From a virus: 36,885 nucleotides of DNA. Made by a program: the position numbers and the translations under genes. Below, piece by piece: positions 1 to 7,183 of the stretch. The notes beneath the pieces are model-generated. The model had not been told where the DNA came from, searched no databases, and worked only from the letters and a program-made list of their open reading frames with translations. The DNA lies in the IMG/VR virus record IMGVR_UViG_3300031951_000564, positions 1-36,885 of that record; one strand, given 5' to 3'. Positions within the stretch are counted from its first letter, which is position 1, and every line of letters begins with the position of its first letter.

Positions 1-1
1 C

Positions 2-415
2 AACGATCACGTTGAAGGCTGTAACTGTGTAGAGTGTGAGCTTAGGAGCTACTTAGCTACTTCGGAAGTCCACCAATTCATTACTCAGATCACTGACATT
101 CCAGTCTCCAGCAGCAACGAGCTTTTCGCTTCTTGGTATAGCATCGGAGACTTCCTTTCGACTCACAGCGATGGTCCTAACGGCCAGATGGGCTTTGTCT
201 ATAACATTTCTCGAGGCTGGCGTCCGGAATGGGGAGGAATGCTTCATTTTCTAAAGCAGGGAGATCCTAACGGTGTAGAAAAAGTCATCTCTCCTCGATA
301 CAATTCTCTGATACTTTTCGATCTCTCAACATCTGCGGGCACTGATCACTTCGTCTCTCATGTGAATGCACCTTCTTACGCTAAAAGGCTTTCATTCACT
401 GGCTGGTTCAGCTAA
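2..415 (+). CDS. 2OG-Fe(II) oxygenase (prolyl-hydroxylase type), 5' truncated by window edge
   Basis: The frame is open from base 2 to the TAA at 413-415, giving the last 137 residues; the start lies outside the window. The fold is read from the iron-binding motif H-S-D (codons 164-172), followed by a W-x-P-E-W-G-G strand, a distal His (codon 359-361) and the closing R-L-S-F-T-G-W-F stretch, whose Arg normally binds 2-oxoglutarate. This order is typical of P4H/PHD-like 2-oxoglutarate dioxygenases (PF13640/PF13661 type), which are frequent in T4-like phages of aquatic bacteria. The substrate cannot be told from the sequence: proline in a phage or host protein is the family default, nucleic-acid substrates are possible. 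The glycosylase gene follows 40 bases downstream. Confidence 0.85.
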   Translation, partial: NDHVEGCNCVECELRSYLATSEVHQFITQITDIPVSSSNELFASWYSIGDFLSTHSDGPNGQMGFVYNISRGWRPEWGGMLHFLKQGDPNGVEKVISPRYNSLILFDLSTSAGTDHFVSHVNAPSYAKRLSFTGWFS

Positions 416-420
416 AACAG

Positions 421-449
421 TTTCTAAAGTGGATCTTTTTTACTAGATT
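421..449 (+). promoter_or_regulatory. weak promoter candidate (TTTCTA-N17-TAGATT)
   Basis: TTTCTA at 421-426 and TAGATT at 444-449 are 17 bases apart and lie just before the glycosylase gene. The arrangement resembles the candidate at 36355-36383 (TTTCTG-N17-TATAAT), both preceded by AG. The leader would be only a few bases, so the call is tentative. Confidence 0.25.
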
Positions 450-454
450 TGTCT

Positions 455-835
455 ATGATGCTTCAGGAGATATATCTGCACGATCCGTGGAAAATGCTAG
501 TAGGATGTATCCTTTTGAACCAGACGACGAGAACCCAGGTCGACAGCGTAAGAGAAGATCTCTTTTCTTTCTGGCCTGATCCCATAGAAATGGCTTCAGC
601 CGATCCAGAAGAGATCGCTAGAGTAATAAAACCTCTAGGGCTCTATAACAGGAGAGCTCGTACTCTTATTAAATTCAGTCGAGAATGGACAGAGAAAGAT
701 TGGAAAGAACCCATAGAGCTCCACGGCATCGGCCAATACGCTCAAGACTCTTGGGAGATCTTTCAGAAGAACAATTACGAGATCCAGCCTACTGACAAAG
801 AACTCATCGGCTATCTGAGGAGCTTGAATAAATAA
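455..835 (+). CDS. MBD4-type HhH-GPD DNA glycosylase
   Basis: A small (126-128 residue) helix-hairpin-helix DNA glycosylase that matches the catalytic domain of vertebrate MBD4, a G:T/G:U mismatch glycosylase. Counting from an upstream in-frame TTG at 449: D-P-W-K-M-L-V at 12-18, the L-L-N-Q-T segment at 22-26, K-P-L-G-L-Y at 61-66, the hairpin L-H-G-I-G-Q-Y at 91-97, and the P-T-D-K motif whose Asp116 aligns with the catalytic Asp of MBD4 (in P-E-D-H). There is no four-cysteine Fe-S cluster, unlike EndoIII/MutY. ATG 455 is preferred over TTG 449; ATG 458 is also possible. Expected role: removing thymine or uracil, or another altered pyrimidine, from mismatched DNA. It is followed after 5 bases by a ligase-like gene, which would fit a repair or modification pair. 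Family assignment is firm, substrate is inferred. Confidence 0.85.
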   Translation: MMLQEIYLHDPWKMLVGCILLNQTTRTQVDSVREDLFSFWPDPIEMASADPEEIARVIKPLGLYNRRARTLIKFSREWTEKDWKEPIELHGIGQYAQDSWEIFQKNNYEIQPTDKELIGYLRSLNK

Positions 836-840
836 AAGAT

Positions 841-2130
841 ATGATAGGGAACATACCAGAGCTCGACAAGCTTTACCGAGAAAGAGGCCAGACTTTTCTA
901 CAGGACCTCTTCGATTCTTATGTGATAGTCTCTGAGAAGATCAACGCCTCAGACTTCTATGTCATGAGAGAAGGTTCTTCTCTGTGTTATTTTAAGAAAG
1001 GTGAAGAAAAGATCAATCTCATCGATCGTACTCTTGCCCTCTTTTACGAGAAAGGCATCAAACACTTCGAAGATCTTCCGATGGACGTGAAGCTCAAAAT
1101 GCCTGAAGACTGGCTCTTCGGCTTCGACTATTTTCCTGGTGAGACTTCCATCTATGGCAAAGTTCCTCCATCAGGTTTGATCCTCAGCAGGATCATGATC
1201 AAGAATCCTCAAAATACGAGAACTCTAAAGACAGTGGAAGATCCACGAGTACTCTCTGACTGGGCTCATCGCTTAGGAGTCTCTGAGAATCCTCCGCTCT
1301 TCGCTGGAAAATTAGACGATGAAAGAAAGAAAAAGATCCTTGAATTTCTAGCGGTTCCTAAAGACGAGCTGGAGGAAATAATCGGTACCGATTCTTTTTT
1401 CAGATATCTCTTCAGCATATTAGATCCCAAAGGCTATTACACATATCGTCCTCTTCTGGCCGGTGATGATGAGACAGTCTTCGATTCTCTCATCTTCAAG
1501 TTCGTAAAGCCTGGTGGAGAATCAATAGTCACTGCCAAGATAGTCGACCCCTACATGAAGTCTCTCTACAAAAAAGAGGCGAGCAAACGTAGATCCACCG
1601 ATTCAGTATCGATACTCCTCTTAGACTTGTTAGAGTTTTTAGAGACTCACGGCATCAAGTCTGAAATGGCTCTAGGAGAATTTCCAGACGAAAAGTATCT
1701 CACTCTCGTCTGCTCCATCTACAACGATTACATGGAGAAGAGAGAATCAGACCTACAAGGTTTGAATTTCGAGACTCGGGATTTTGCCAAGAATGCTGAA
1801 CATTCTCTGAACGTAGAGATGATTCCAAACGAAAAGACTCGAGAGATCATCGAAAAATCTGGTAACAACGAAAAGATTTTCCAGATCTTCCTCAACTGTC
1901 TTAGGAAGAAGAGAGACCCCGAGAGATCTAACGATGTTCTCACACCGCTGGTCATCCAAGACCTTAACAAGTTGATAAATAAGATCAAGGAGATCACTCA
2001 TCAAAAAGAAGCTTCAGGGTTTAAGACTTTCGGAGACTATCTGAACGATAAGCGTGTCATGGAAGGCATTTTCATCGAAGAAGTCGATAAGTCTCTCATA
2101 TCAGAAGAAATAAAAATAGAGCTTAAATGA
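841..2130 (+). CDS. predicted ligase-like nucleotidyltransferase
   Basis: 429 residues. The N-terminal third looks like a covalent nucleotidyltransferase of the DNA/RNA ligase superfamily: S-E-K-I-N-A-S-D-F-Y at 31-40 occupies the place of motif I (K-x-D-G), with Lys33 as the candidate adenylated residue, and W-L-F-G-F-D-Y-F at 91-98 resembles motif III. G-G-E-S-I-V-T-A-K-I-V-D-P near 235-247 could be motifs IV/V. Proteins of this layout are widespread, mostly as hypothetical proteins, in marine T4-like phages, usually with a more canonical E-K-L-D-G motif. Here motif I has Asn-Ala instead of Asp-Gly, so activity is uncertain. The C-terminal half (about 250-429) is helical and unassigned. The start is 5 bases after the glycosylase gene; the stop overlaps the next start (ATGA). 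Confidence 0.55.
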   Translation: MIGNIPELDKLYRERGQTFLQDLFDSYVIVSEKINASDFYVMREGSSLCYFKKGEEKINLIDRTLALFYEKGIKHFEDLPMDVKLKMPEDWLFGFDYFPGETSIYGKVPPSGLILSRIMIKNPQNTRTLKTVEDPRVLSDWAHRLGVSENPPLFAGKLDDERKKKILEFLAVPKDELEEIIGTDSFFRYLFSILDPKGYYTYRPLLAGDDETVFDSLIFKFVKPGGESIVTAKIVDPYMKSLYKKEASKRRSTDSVSILLLDLLEFLETHGIKSEMALGEFPDEKYLTLVCSIYNDYMEKRESDLQGLNFETRDFAKNAEHSLNVEMIPNEKTREIIEKSGNNEKIFQIFLNCLRKKRDPERSNDVLTPLVIQDLNKLINKIKEITHQKEASGFKTFGDYLNDKRVMEGIFIEEVDKSLISEEIKIELK

Positions 2131-3266
2131 ACGCTCAGGAAATAAAAGCAGCTGTAGACGCTGGCAAAAAGGTCTACTGGAGCAACAAAGGTTACCAAGT
2201 AGTCAAGGCGAAAGGCGATTACATGATCAAAGCAGCTAACGGCCACATGATCGGTCTCACCTGGGAAGACGGGAAGACTCTCAACGGTAAAGAAGCAGAC
2301 TTCTTCGTAGGCGAGAGCAATTCACCAATGAATCTAAAAACACATAGCATAATGAAGCACTTAAAACTCTTCGAACAGTTCATCAATGAAGCCAAGAAAT
2401 TTCCAGACGCCTTCTCGGTGTTAGATTTTTTCGGCGGCGCATTACCGAACGATTATAATAAAGCTCATGCGGCTGCCAAGAAAGCTGGATATGATCTACC
2501 AACTTCTCTATACGATGAAGCTGCCCACATGGCTCAAGACGGAGAAAATGAAAATCTCCACGAAGGCCGCATCGCCCTCAACCACGTTTATGCTAACGCT
2601 CCAGTTCGTAATAAGGTTCTCGAAATCTTAAGAAACGGCAGAGTCGCAGAACAGGATTTCATGGATGCAGTCTCTAAGGCTGGAGCTCCTACGAAGTGGA
2701 TCAGCCGTAACTCTCACTTTTTCAAAGTTGAAGAAGAGGACGGTATAAAATACTATTCTTTGACTAAGAGCGGCCATGTGATCATGAGCGCCCTCAACGA
2801 ATCCGAAGTTCTTGAAATTTACGAAGAATTCGGCTTAGAAGAAAACCTCATCGTCGATCCACTCGATCTCACTAAAGACTTTTTCTATGTGAGCATCAAC
2901 GGTAAAGTCTACGGCTACCAGGCTAAGCCAGGTGGGAACATTGAAGACGTGGCCACTACTTTCAAGAAGATGCTCAAGTATTCAGCTGGCAAAGCTCTAG
3001 CATGGTTAAAGAAGAACACTGAACTTGCACTAGGCGCAGGCGGTTCTGGTCCTCTTCGTGAAAAGAACGATGAAAAATATATTGCATACATAGACGATAG
3101 AAGAAAACCGGGAGGATCTGATAAAGAAATTAAAAAAGACTATAATTTAGATGTTGAAGATAGAACTTCATCAGGTTTTTCTATCGTAGGATCTAAAGAA
3201 GACATTGAAGCTTTTGTCGAAGATTACAGCATCATTTTAGATGATGAAATTCAAGTTAAAAGATAA
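2127..3266 (+). CDS. two-part protein: small SH3-like domain + internal head protein with targeting-like peptide
   Basis: 379 residues, start overlapping the previous stop (ATGA). Residues 1-65 form a small beta-rich domain (K-K-V-Y-W-S-N-K-G-Y-Q-V-V, then G-L-T-W-E-D-G-K-T-L-N-G-K-E) that I recognise as a recurrent short phage domain of unknown role. From Met76 (ATG at 2352) a second module begins with M-K-H-L-K-L-F-E-Q-F-I-N-E-A, the peptide shared with the CTS-like proteins near the capsid gene; I-N-E would be a prohead-protease site. The rest (about 90-379) is unassigned and polar. The A-rich bases before 2352 resemble start regions elsewhere in the window, so the second module may also be made alone. 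Inferred role: protein packaged inside the head. Function otherwise unknown. Confidence 0.6.
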   Translation: MNAQEIKAAVDAGKKVYWSNKGYQVVKAKGDYMIKAANGHMIGLTWEDGKTLNGKEADFFVGESNSPMNLKTHSIMKHLKLFEQFINEAKKFPDAFSVLDFFGGALPNDYNKAHAAAKKAGYDLPTSLYDEAAHMAQDGENENLHEGRIALNHVYANAPVRNKVLEILRNGRVAEQDFMDAVSKAGAPTKWISRNSHFFKVEEEDGIKYYSLTKSGHVIMSALNESEVLEIYEEFGLEENLIVDPLDLTKDFFYVSINGKVYGYQAKPGGNIEDVATTFKKMLKYSAGKALAWLKKNTELALGAGGSGPLREKNDEKYIAYIDDRRKPGGSDKEIKKDYNLDVEDRTSSGFSIVGSKEDIEAFVEDYSIILDDEIQVKR

Positions 3267-3278
3267 CAAAAAGCAAAG

Positions 3279-4160
3279 ATGCCAGCACGTTCAATAGCAC
3301 AACAACGGCTCATGGCTCAAGCTTATGCTCTTAAAAAGGGTGATCTTGATCCATCTGATATCAATCCCCAGTACAGAGACGAGATAGAAGATCTCTCTCA
3401 GGGAATGACCCAGAAGCAGCTGAAAGATTTTGCAGCCACAAAACACAAAGGCTTGCCTAACAAAGTAAAGAAGAAGGACGAGTCGATGGCTACTCCATCT
3501 AATGTCAATGGAATGGGAGCTGTCTCTTTTTCAGGAGATCCAGGAGATCTCACGTCATTTCCTACTCAAAGAACAGGATCCGGAGACGTACCGGCTTCTC
3601 GCAAAAGATTAAAAACAAAGAAAGATATGAAAATAGTAAAGATGTTTGAAGAATTCGTCTTTGAAGCTTTCATCGATGATCCAGGAGTTAAAGCAAGCAT
3701 CGCTGAATTCTACGATCTCCAGAATGAGATTAAGAGAATGGAAGCCGAGCTTGAAGAAAAGAAGCTCGCATTCAAGCAGTTCGAAGGAGAAGTCAAGCCG
3801 ATGCTTGATGGAATGAAAGAAGTCGGCGATAAGTTGGCTGAGACTGAAGGGTTCGTGATCAAGGTCTCCCGCTTCGGTGGAGAGAGAAAAGATGCATCCT
3901 ACAAGACTGCTTTTGAAAACGCTCTCGGTAAAGTAAATGCGGCAACTCGTAGAGTTCTTGAAGAGGCTCTCGAAGCAAGCAAAAAAGTCACTCAGGTAAA
4001 GCACAGCTTCTCCATCGATAAAGTGGTTGTAGCAGAAGCTTCAATCTTTGACAAGATCAAGAATGCCATCAAGGGAGCGATCAACAAGCTTCTCGGAGTC
4101 TTCAAGAAAGAATCGAAGACTATCGATGATGCTAACAAAGATCTCAAGAAACTCGTATAA
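3279..4160 (+). CDS. three-part protein: DUF3008-like + capsid-arm-like peptide + CTS-like internal protein
   Basis: 293 residues. Residues 1-65 (M-P-A-R-S-I-A-Q-Q-R-L-M-A-Q-A-Y, then M-T-Q-K-Q-L-K-D-F-A-A-T-K-H-K-G-L-P) match the DUF3008 small-protein family. Residues 78-105 are nearly the same as residues 61-88 of the major capsid protein encoded at 30644 (21 of 28 identical, from G-M-G-A-V-S-F to G-S-G-D-x-P). Met117 (ATG 3627, behind an A-rich stretch) starts M-K-I-V-K-M-F-E-E-F-V-F-E-A, a capsid-targeting-like peptide, followed by a helical region (about 135-175) and a basic tail. Each part starts near a Met (1, 70, 117), so this looks like a fusion of three small genes or a set of nested genes. 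Role inferred as head-internal or capsid-interacting; none of it is proven. Confidence 0.6.
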   Translation: MPARSIAQQRLMAQAYALKKGDLDPSDINPQYRDEIEDLSQGMTQKQLKDFAATKHKGLPNKVKKKDESMATPSNVNGMGAVSFSGDPGDLTSFPTQRTGSGDVPASRKRLKTKKDMKIVKMFEEFVFEAFIDDPGVKASIAEFYDLQNEIKRMEAELEEKKLAFKQFEGEVKPMLDGMKEVGDKLAETEGFVIKVSRFGGERKDASYKTAFENALGKVNAATRRVLEEALEASKKVTQVKHSFSIDKVVVAEASIFDKIKNAIKGAINKLLGVFKKESKTIDDANKDLKKLV

Positions 4161-4163
4161 ATA
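4156..4163 (+). promoter_or_regulatory. T4-like late promoter box TATAAATA
   Basis: An exact match to the T4 late -10 box, overlapping the stop codon of the preceding gene and 22 bases before the ATG of the CTS protein at 4186. The window's own predominant late box appears to be TATATAGAA, so this could be either a variant or a chance match in AT-rich DNA. Confidence 0.4.
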
Positions 4164-4185
4164 ACATGCTAACAAAACAAAAAAT

Positions 4186-4956
4186 ATGAAATACGTAAAA
4201 CTTTACGAAGACTTCATCGTTTCTCTCTCTTCTGAACGTATAATTGAGAATAAGGGAACAATGAAAGTATATGAGGCTGGCAATTTTCTCTTCGATAACA
4301 AAAATGCTGCCCAAAAATATATTGATCTCTTGAAGAAATTAACGTTTGAATATAATACAGGAAATAGTAGACTTTATTCTAGGGGGCCGATTGACGATGC
4401 GTTTAATGTAGAAGAGCTTACGATTAATGCAGATTCAATTCAAGAAGGGCTTGATAGCGCAAGAGTTGATGAAAATTACTATAGAGACTTACAAAAGAGA
4501 ATCGCCAACACACCTTCTCCAGTTCCTGCAGACATTTTAGCCGAAGCAGAAAACATACTTGCGCCATTCATAAAACATTTTTCTGTTGAAGCTGACTTCA
4601 AATTCGCAGGTACAAATTCTAAGGCACCTTCGCTTCGATTAGCGCTTTACGAGAATTATCCTAATTCAGATTACAGAGAATATGCAATGCCTGGTAGGTT
4701 TTTGAATGAGAAAGACGCTAAACAAGCTTTAAACTTCGCTATGAAAAATGCAATTGCGTATCCTTTAGATAAAGACCCCTTCGGGCAAACTCACTTTTCT
4801 CTTGATAAATTATCGCCTCGTACCTCACGCTCGAAATTCGAAATGCTCGATCATGAACAATTACTTGATCTAGCAAAATCTAGCAGATCGAAAAGCGTGA
4901 TAGATGCAGTTGAGGAATTCATCTCTTTTCGAAAGTCTCTTGAGGGTTGGCGTTGA
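4186..4956 (+). CDS. hypothetical protein with N-terminal capsid-targeting-like peptide
   Basis: 256 residues, no recognised family beyond its first residues. The N-terminus M-K-Y-V-K-L-Y-E-D-F-I is the same peptide that opens the proteins at 28812, 30136 and 32412 and, internally, those at 2127 and 3279. In T4 such a leader directs internal proteins into the prohead core and is removed by the gp21 protease after (L/I)-x-E; I-I-E at residues 19-21 is the nearest candidate site. The body is charged and mixed alpha/beta, and its codon use looks more AT-rich than its neighbours, which suggests later acquisition. The start is preceded by an A-rich leader. It closes the cluster of three CTS-like genes far from the head-gene cluster. 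Role inferred: protein carried in the capsid, perhaps injected. Confidence 0.55.
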   Translation: MKYVKLYEDFIVSLSSERIIENKGTMKVYEAGNFLFDNKNAAQKYIDLLKKLTFEYNTGNSRLYSRGPIDDAFNVEELTINADSIQEGLDSARVDENYYRDLQKRIANTPSPVPADILAEAENILAPFIKHFSVEADFKFAGTNSKAPSLRLALYENYPNSDYREYAMPGRFLNEKDAKQALNFAMKNAIAYPLDKDPFGQTHFSLDKLSPRTSRSKFEMLDHEQLLDLAKSSRSKSVIDAVEEFISFRKSLEGWR

Positions 4957-5046
4957 TTTCAATCACCACCTGCTTGTCGAGATACCAGCAAGGTTTTCGC
5001 GCTAGGACGGAGAGATCCCTGAGACGTGTTGGAATTGTGAATACAA
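4957..5046 (+). other. non-coding spacer, GC-richer than surroundings
   Basis: Between the stop of the 4186 gene and the terminator hairpin lie about 90 bases with noticeably higher GC than the flanking DNA and short self-complementary patches (for example CTTG...CAAG near 4973-4994). No convincing tRNA, no credible reading frame. It could be the 3' untranslated region of the upstream gene, a small RNA, or a scar of an inserted element. Confidence 0.3.
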
Positions 5047-5074
5047 AAGAGGACCTTAAAAAGTCCTCTTTTTC
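5047..5074 (+). terminator. Rho-independent terminator
   Basis: AAGAGGAC at 5047-5054 pairs perfectly with GTCCTCTT at 5063-5070 across an 8-base loop and is followed by a T-rich tract. It closes the left accessory block just before the promoter of the gp56-like gene. Confidence 0.8.
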
Positions 5075-5076
5075 TT

Positions 5077-5105
5077 TGAAACACTTTTCTTTCGTGCACT
5101 ATAAT
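5077..5105 (+). promoter_or_regulatory. early/middle promoter TGAAAC-N17-TATAAT
   Basis: TGAAAC at 5077-5082 and TATAAT at 5100-5105 with 17-base spacing, directly after a terminator and about 20 bases before the gp56-like start. It is the best match to the window's repeated NGAAAC-N17-TANAAW pattern and also to a plain sigma-70 promoter (TTGAAA, N18, TATAAT). Confidence 0.7.
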
Positions 5106-5124
5106 CTAAGCAAAAGAAAGAAAT

Positions 5125-5592
5125 ATGGCAAACATTGACAACAGCTGTTCTCAATTAGAGATCGAAAATTTGCACAGTTCCTCTAAGGACACACTCGGAG
5201 ACATCCTCAACACTCAGGCGTACACTCAGAAAGAGATTTACGGGTGGGATTTTGAGAACATGACTCTTAGAGATCTTATGGGATTCTGGCACATGAACAA
5301 CCACGCTCTCCTTGATGAGATTCACGAAGCTACAGACGCTCTCGGTGGCATTAAAGACGGTAACGGAAGCGCTATCTGGAAAAGGTGGAAGAAGGCTTAC
5401 TCAACTTATTCAGACATTAAGTTCTCAGATCTTTCAGAGAATGATCAATTAGAATGTAAGTTCGAGATTATAGACATCTTGCATTTTTTCATGAACATGG
5501 CCGTATCAGTAGGAATGACACCCCAAGAAATGTACAACATGTATATGAGCAAGAACAAAGAGAACATCGATCGCCAAAAAAGAGGCTACTGA
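5125..5592 (+). CDS. 56: gp56-like dCTP/dUTP pyrophosphatase
   Basis: 155 residues, close in length to T4 gp56 (171). The C-terminal part matches T4 gp56 almost residue by residue: W-K-R-W-K-K-A-Y, then D-Q-L-E-C-K-F-E-I-I-D-I-L-H-F, then V-G-M-T-P-Q-E-M-Y and the end K-N-K-E-N-I-D-R-Q-K-R-G-Y. The all-alpha MazG/dUTPase-2 metal site is seen as D-E-I-H-E-A-T-D in the first half and E-x-x-D in the second. The enzyme hydrolyses dCTP and dUTP to the monophosphates; in T4 this keeps plain cytosine out of phage DNA and supplies precursors to thymidylate synthesis. Here it heads the replication block under its own promoter. Whether this phage replaces cytosine cannot be told, as no hydroxymethylase is in the window. 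Confidence 0.88.
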   Translation: MANIDNSCSQLEIENLHSSSKDTLGDILNTQAYTQKEIYGWDFENMTLRDLMGFWHMNNHALLDEIHEATDALGGIKDGNGSAIWKRWKKAYSTYSDIKFSDLSENDQLECKFEIIDILHFFMNMAVSVGMTPQEMYNMYMSKNKENIDRQKRGY

Positions 5593-5594
5593 TG

Positions 5595-5623
5595 AGAAAC
5601 TATTTAGAGATGAGAGATAAAAT
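5595..5623 (+). promoter_or_regulatory. early/middle promoter AGAAAC-N17-TAAAAT
   Basis: AGAAAC at 5595-5600 and TAAAAT at 5618-5623, 17 bases apart, in the 37-base gap before the polymerase N-half. It repeats the pattern seen before gp56, H1-like, clamp, uvsX and gp44. The leader would be very short, as for gp41. Confidence 0.5.
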
Positions 5624-5629
5624 AAAGAT

Positions 5630-7042
5630 ATGCTGCTTGATGTACAACAGAGAGGGACGAACCTTACAATTTCATATTACGACAAAGAAGGCAACACTAA
5701 CTACAAACAGTATAAAGTAAGCCAAGTCGCCAACTGGGAAGTCTGTGAAGAAAGAGACAAGAACAAATCAGATAAATTCAGAAACTGGGACGGCCGACCA
5801 GTCAAAAGAACGGCTTCAAAATCACTAGACAAATACTCTCTCATCCAATTCATCGATGAGCTATCCTTTGAGGAAACTGAAGAGATATTTGGTTACAACT
5901 TACCAAAGACCTATTTTGTAGATATCGAGGTTGAAGTCAAGGACGGCTTCCCTGAAGCCGATAGAGCAGATACACCGGTCACTACCATAGCAATAGTTAC
6001 ACCAAACGCACAAGCGATTGTTTTGGCTACTGGAGATCTTCCCCAAGATCAACAACAGAAGATTCAAAATGATGTCGATGACTATTTCAAAGACACAAAT
6101 ACGAGATTTAGTTTTGTCTATAAGAAATTTGATTCAGAATACGATCTTCTCTATACATTCTTCAAATCTTTCGTTTCAAAGTTTCCAATGATCACAGGTT
6201 GGAACTTCATTAACTTTGACTGGAAATATCTTGTCAATCGAGCTTCCAAGCTAGCAATAGATCCAGCAATATCAAGCCCAGTCGGAGAACTCTGGGGAAA
6301 GGAAAATCTCCCTCTTCACGTAGGAATGATGGACTACTTGGAACTCTATCGAAAATGGGATCGTTCAGATTTTATCAAAGAAAACTTTACTCTCGATTCT
6401 ACAGCCGAAGCAGTAGTTGGATTGAAAAAAATCAAGTATAGCGGTACCATCCAAGATTTGTACGAAAAAGAATATACAAAATACGTCTATTACAACGTGG
6501 TAGATACCTGTCTCGTATATCTCATCCATCAGAAATTGAGAACGATGGATATTGCATTGACTATTGCTACTATGTGTAGGATTGGAATTTACAAAGCAGC
6601 TTCACCGGTCGCAATTACTGAATCGATGCTCTGCCGAAAATTCTTAGCTCAGAATAAAGTAATGGCCAGAAACTTCGTTGAAGATTCAAGAAAAGACACA
6701 CAATATACTGGAGCCTATGTAAAAGCTCCTGTCGTAGGAATGCACAGAGCAGTTGCCTGCTTTGACTTTGCTTCTCTATATCCATCGATCATGAGGCAGA
6801 TCAATATCAGCCCTGAATCTTTCATCAAGAAGATCGATCCTGTCGAAGCTCTGAAAGAAAAATCTCCTGATAAGATCGTATCGGTAACAGGTGCCATCTA
6901 TAAGAAGGATGATTCTATTCTCAAGAACATCTTGACAGAGCTCTACACAAATCGAAAGGTCTACAAAGGAGAATCTAAGAAGTATCAAGTCGAAGCTGAA
7001 AAATTAAGAGAAGAAATTAAGAACATAAAAAACGAGCTATGA
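5630..7042 (+). CDS. 43A: family B DNA polymerase, N-terminal half (exonuclease + palm motif A)
   Basis: 470 residues: the first half of a T4 gp43-type replicative polymerase. Visible: exonuclease motif I F-V-D-I-E at 96-100 (Asp98, Glu100), motif II G-W-N-F-I-N-F-D near 190-200, motif III Y-Y-N-V-V-D near 287-292, and polymerase motif A D-F-A-S-L-Y-P-S at 379-386 with catalytic Asp379. The chain stops in a strongly charged helix (E-A-E-K-L-R-E-E-I-K-N-I-K) which corresponds to the outgoing helix of the fingers. Motifs B and C are absent and are found in the gene at 11708. The two halves (470 + 382 residues) add up to roughly the 898 residues of T4 gp43, so they are expected to assemble into one enzyme. 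The stop overlaps the start of a 47-residue ORF (ATGA). Confidence 0.92.
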   Translation: MLLDVQQRGTNLTISYYDKEGNTNYKQYKVSQVANWEVCEERDKNKSDKFRNWDGRPVKRTASKSLDKYSLIQFIDELSFEETEEIFGYNLPKTYFVDIEVEVKDGFPEADRADTPVTTIAIVTPNAQAIVLATGDLPQDQQQKIQNDVDDYFKDTNTRFSFVYKKFDSEYDLLYTFFKSFVSKFPMITGWNFINFDWKYLVNRASKLAIDPAISSPVGELWGKENLPLHVGMMDYLELYRKWDRSDFIKENFTLDSTAEAVVGLKKIKYSGTIQDLYEKEYTKYVYYNVVDTCLVYLIHQKLRTMDIALTIATMCRIGIYKAASPVAITESMLCRKFLAQNKVMARNFVEDSRKDTQYTGAYVKAPVVGMHRAVACFDFASLYPSIMRQINISPESFIKKIDPVEALKEKSPDKIVSVTGAIYKKDDSILKNILTELYTNRKVYKGESKKYQVEAEKLREEIKNIKNEL

Positions 7043-7182
7043 TTTCTACTTCCGCGAGGGGCATCCCAAAAATATATAGAACAACTAAGCAGATATGTGA
7101 CAACACGTATCAAAGACTAGTTCCGTCCTCTTCGAAAGATGGAGGATTTTTTTATCACGTAAAAACAATAAATCGACTATAA
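7039..7182 (+). CDS. small ORF of 47 residues filling the gap between 43A and nrdB
   Basis: ATG at 7039 overlaps the stop of the polymerase N-half (ATGA), and the TAA at 7180-7182 ends one base before the nrdB ATG. The product begins [13 protein letters not shown] and ends [11 protein letters not shown]; it is basic and of no recognised family. The exact fit between two genes and the translational-coupling overlap argue for a real gene. Against it, a late-promoter-like box (7073) and a possible terminator (7126) lie inside. Confidence is therefore moderate. Confidence 0.5.
   Translation: MISTSARGIPKIYRTTKQICDNTYQRLVPSSSKDGGFFYHVKTINRL
7073..7081 (+). promoter_or_regulatory. late promoter box TATATAGAA
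   Basis: The box and the bases after it (TATATAGAACAACTAA) match the capsid promoter at 30545 (TATATAGTACAACTAA) at all but one of 16 positions, so a real promoter is likely although it lies inside the 47-residue ORF. It could drive nrdB-nrdA late, or a short RNA ending at the hairpin at 7126. Confidence 0.5.
7126..7153 (+). terminator. possible terminator upstream of nrdB
   Basis: TCCTC at 7126-7130 pairs with GAGGA at 7142-7146, with an inner TCTT/AAGA possibility, followed by a run of seven T. The stem is short and imperfect, and the same bases encode G-G-F-F-Y in the small ORF, so this is a weak call. Confidence 0.4.
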
Positions 7183-7183
7183 A

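Noticed and set aside
4957-5046. tRNA-like gene in the GC-richer spacer
   Set aside because: No acceptor stem, no T-loop consensus and no anticodon arm could be drawn on either strand.
4947-5138. 63-residue + strand frame starting at a TTG
   Set aside because: It runs through the terminator hairpin and the gp56 promoter and overlaps both neighbouring genes; composition is not protein-like.
7178-7183. TATAAA directly before nrdB as a promoter
   Set aside because: It touches the ATG, so transcription would begin inside the gene, and no GAAAC box lies 17 bases upstream. Shared TCGACTATAAAA with 14424 noted, but not enough.
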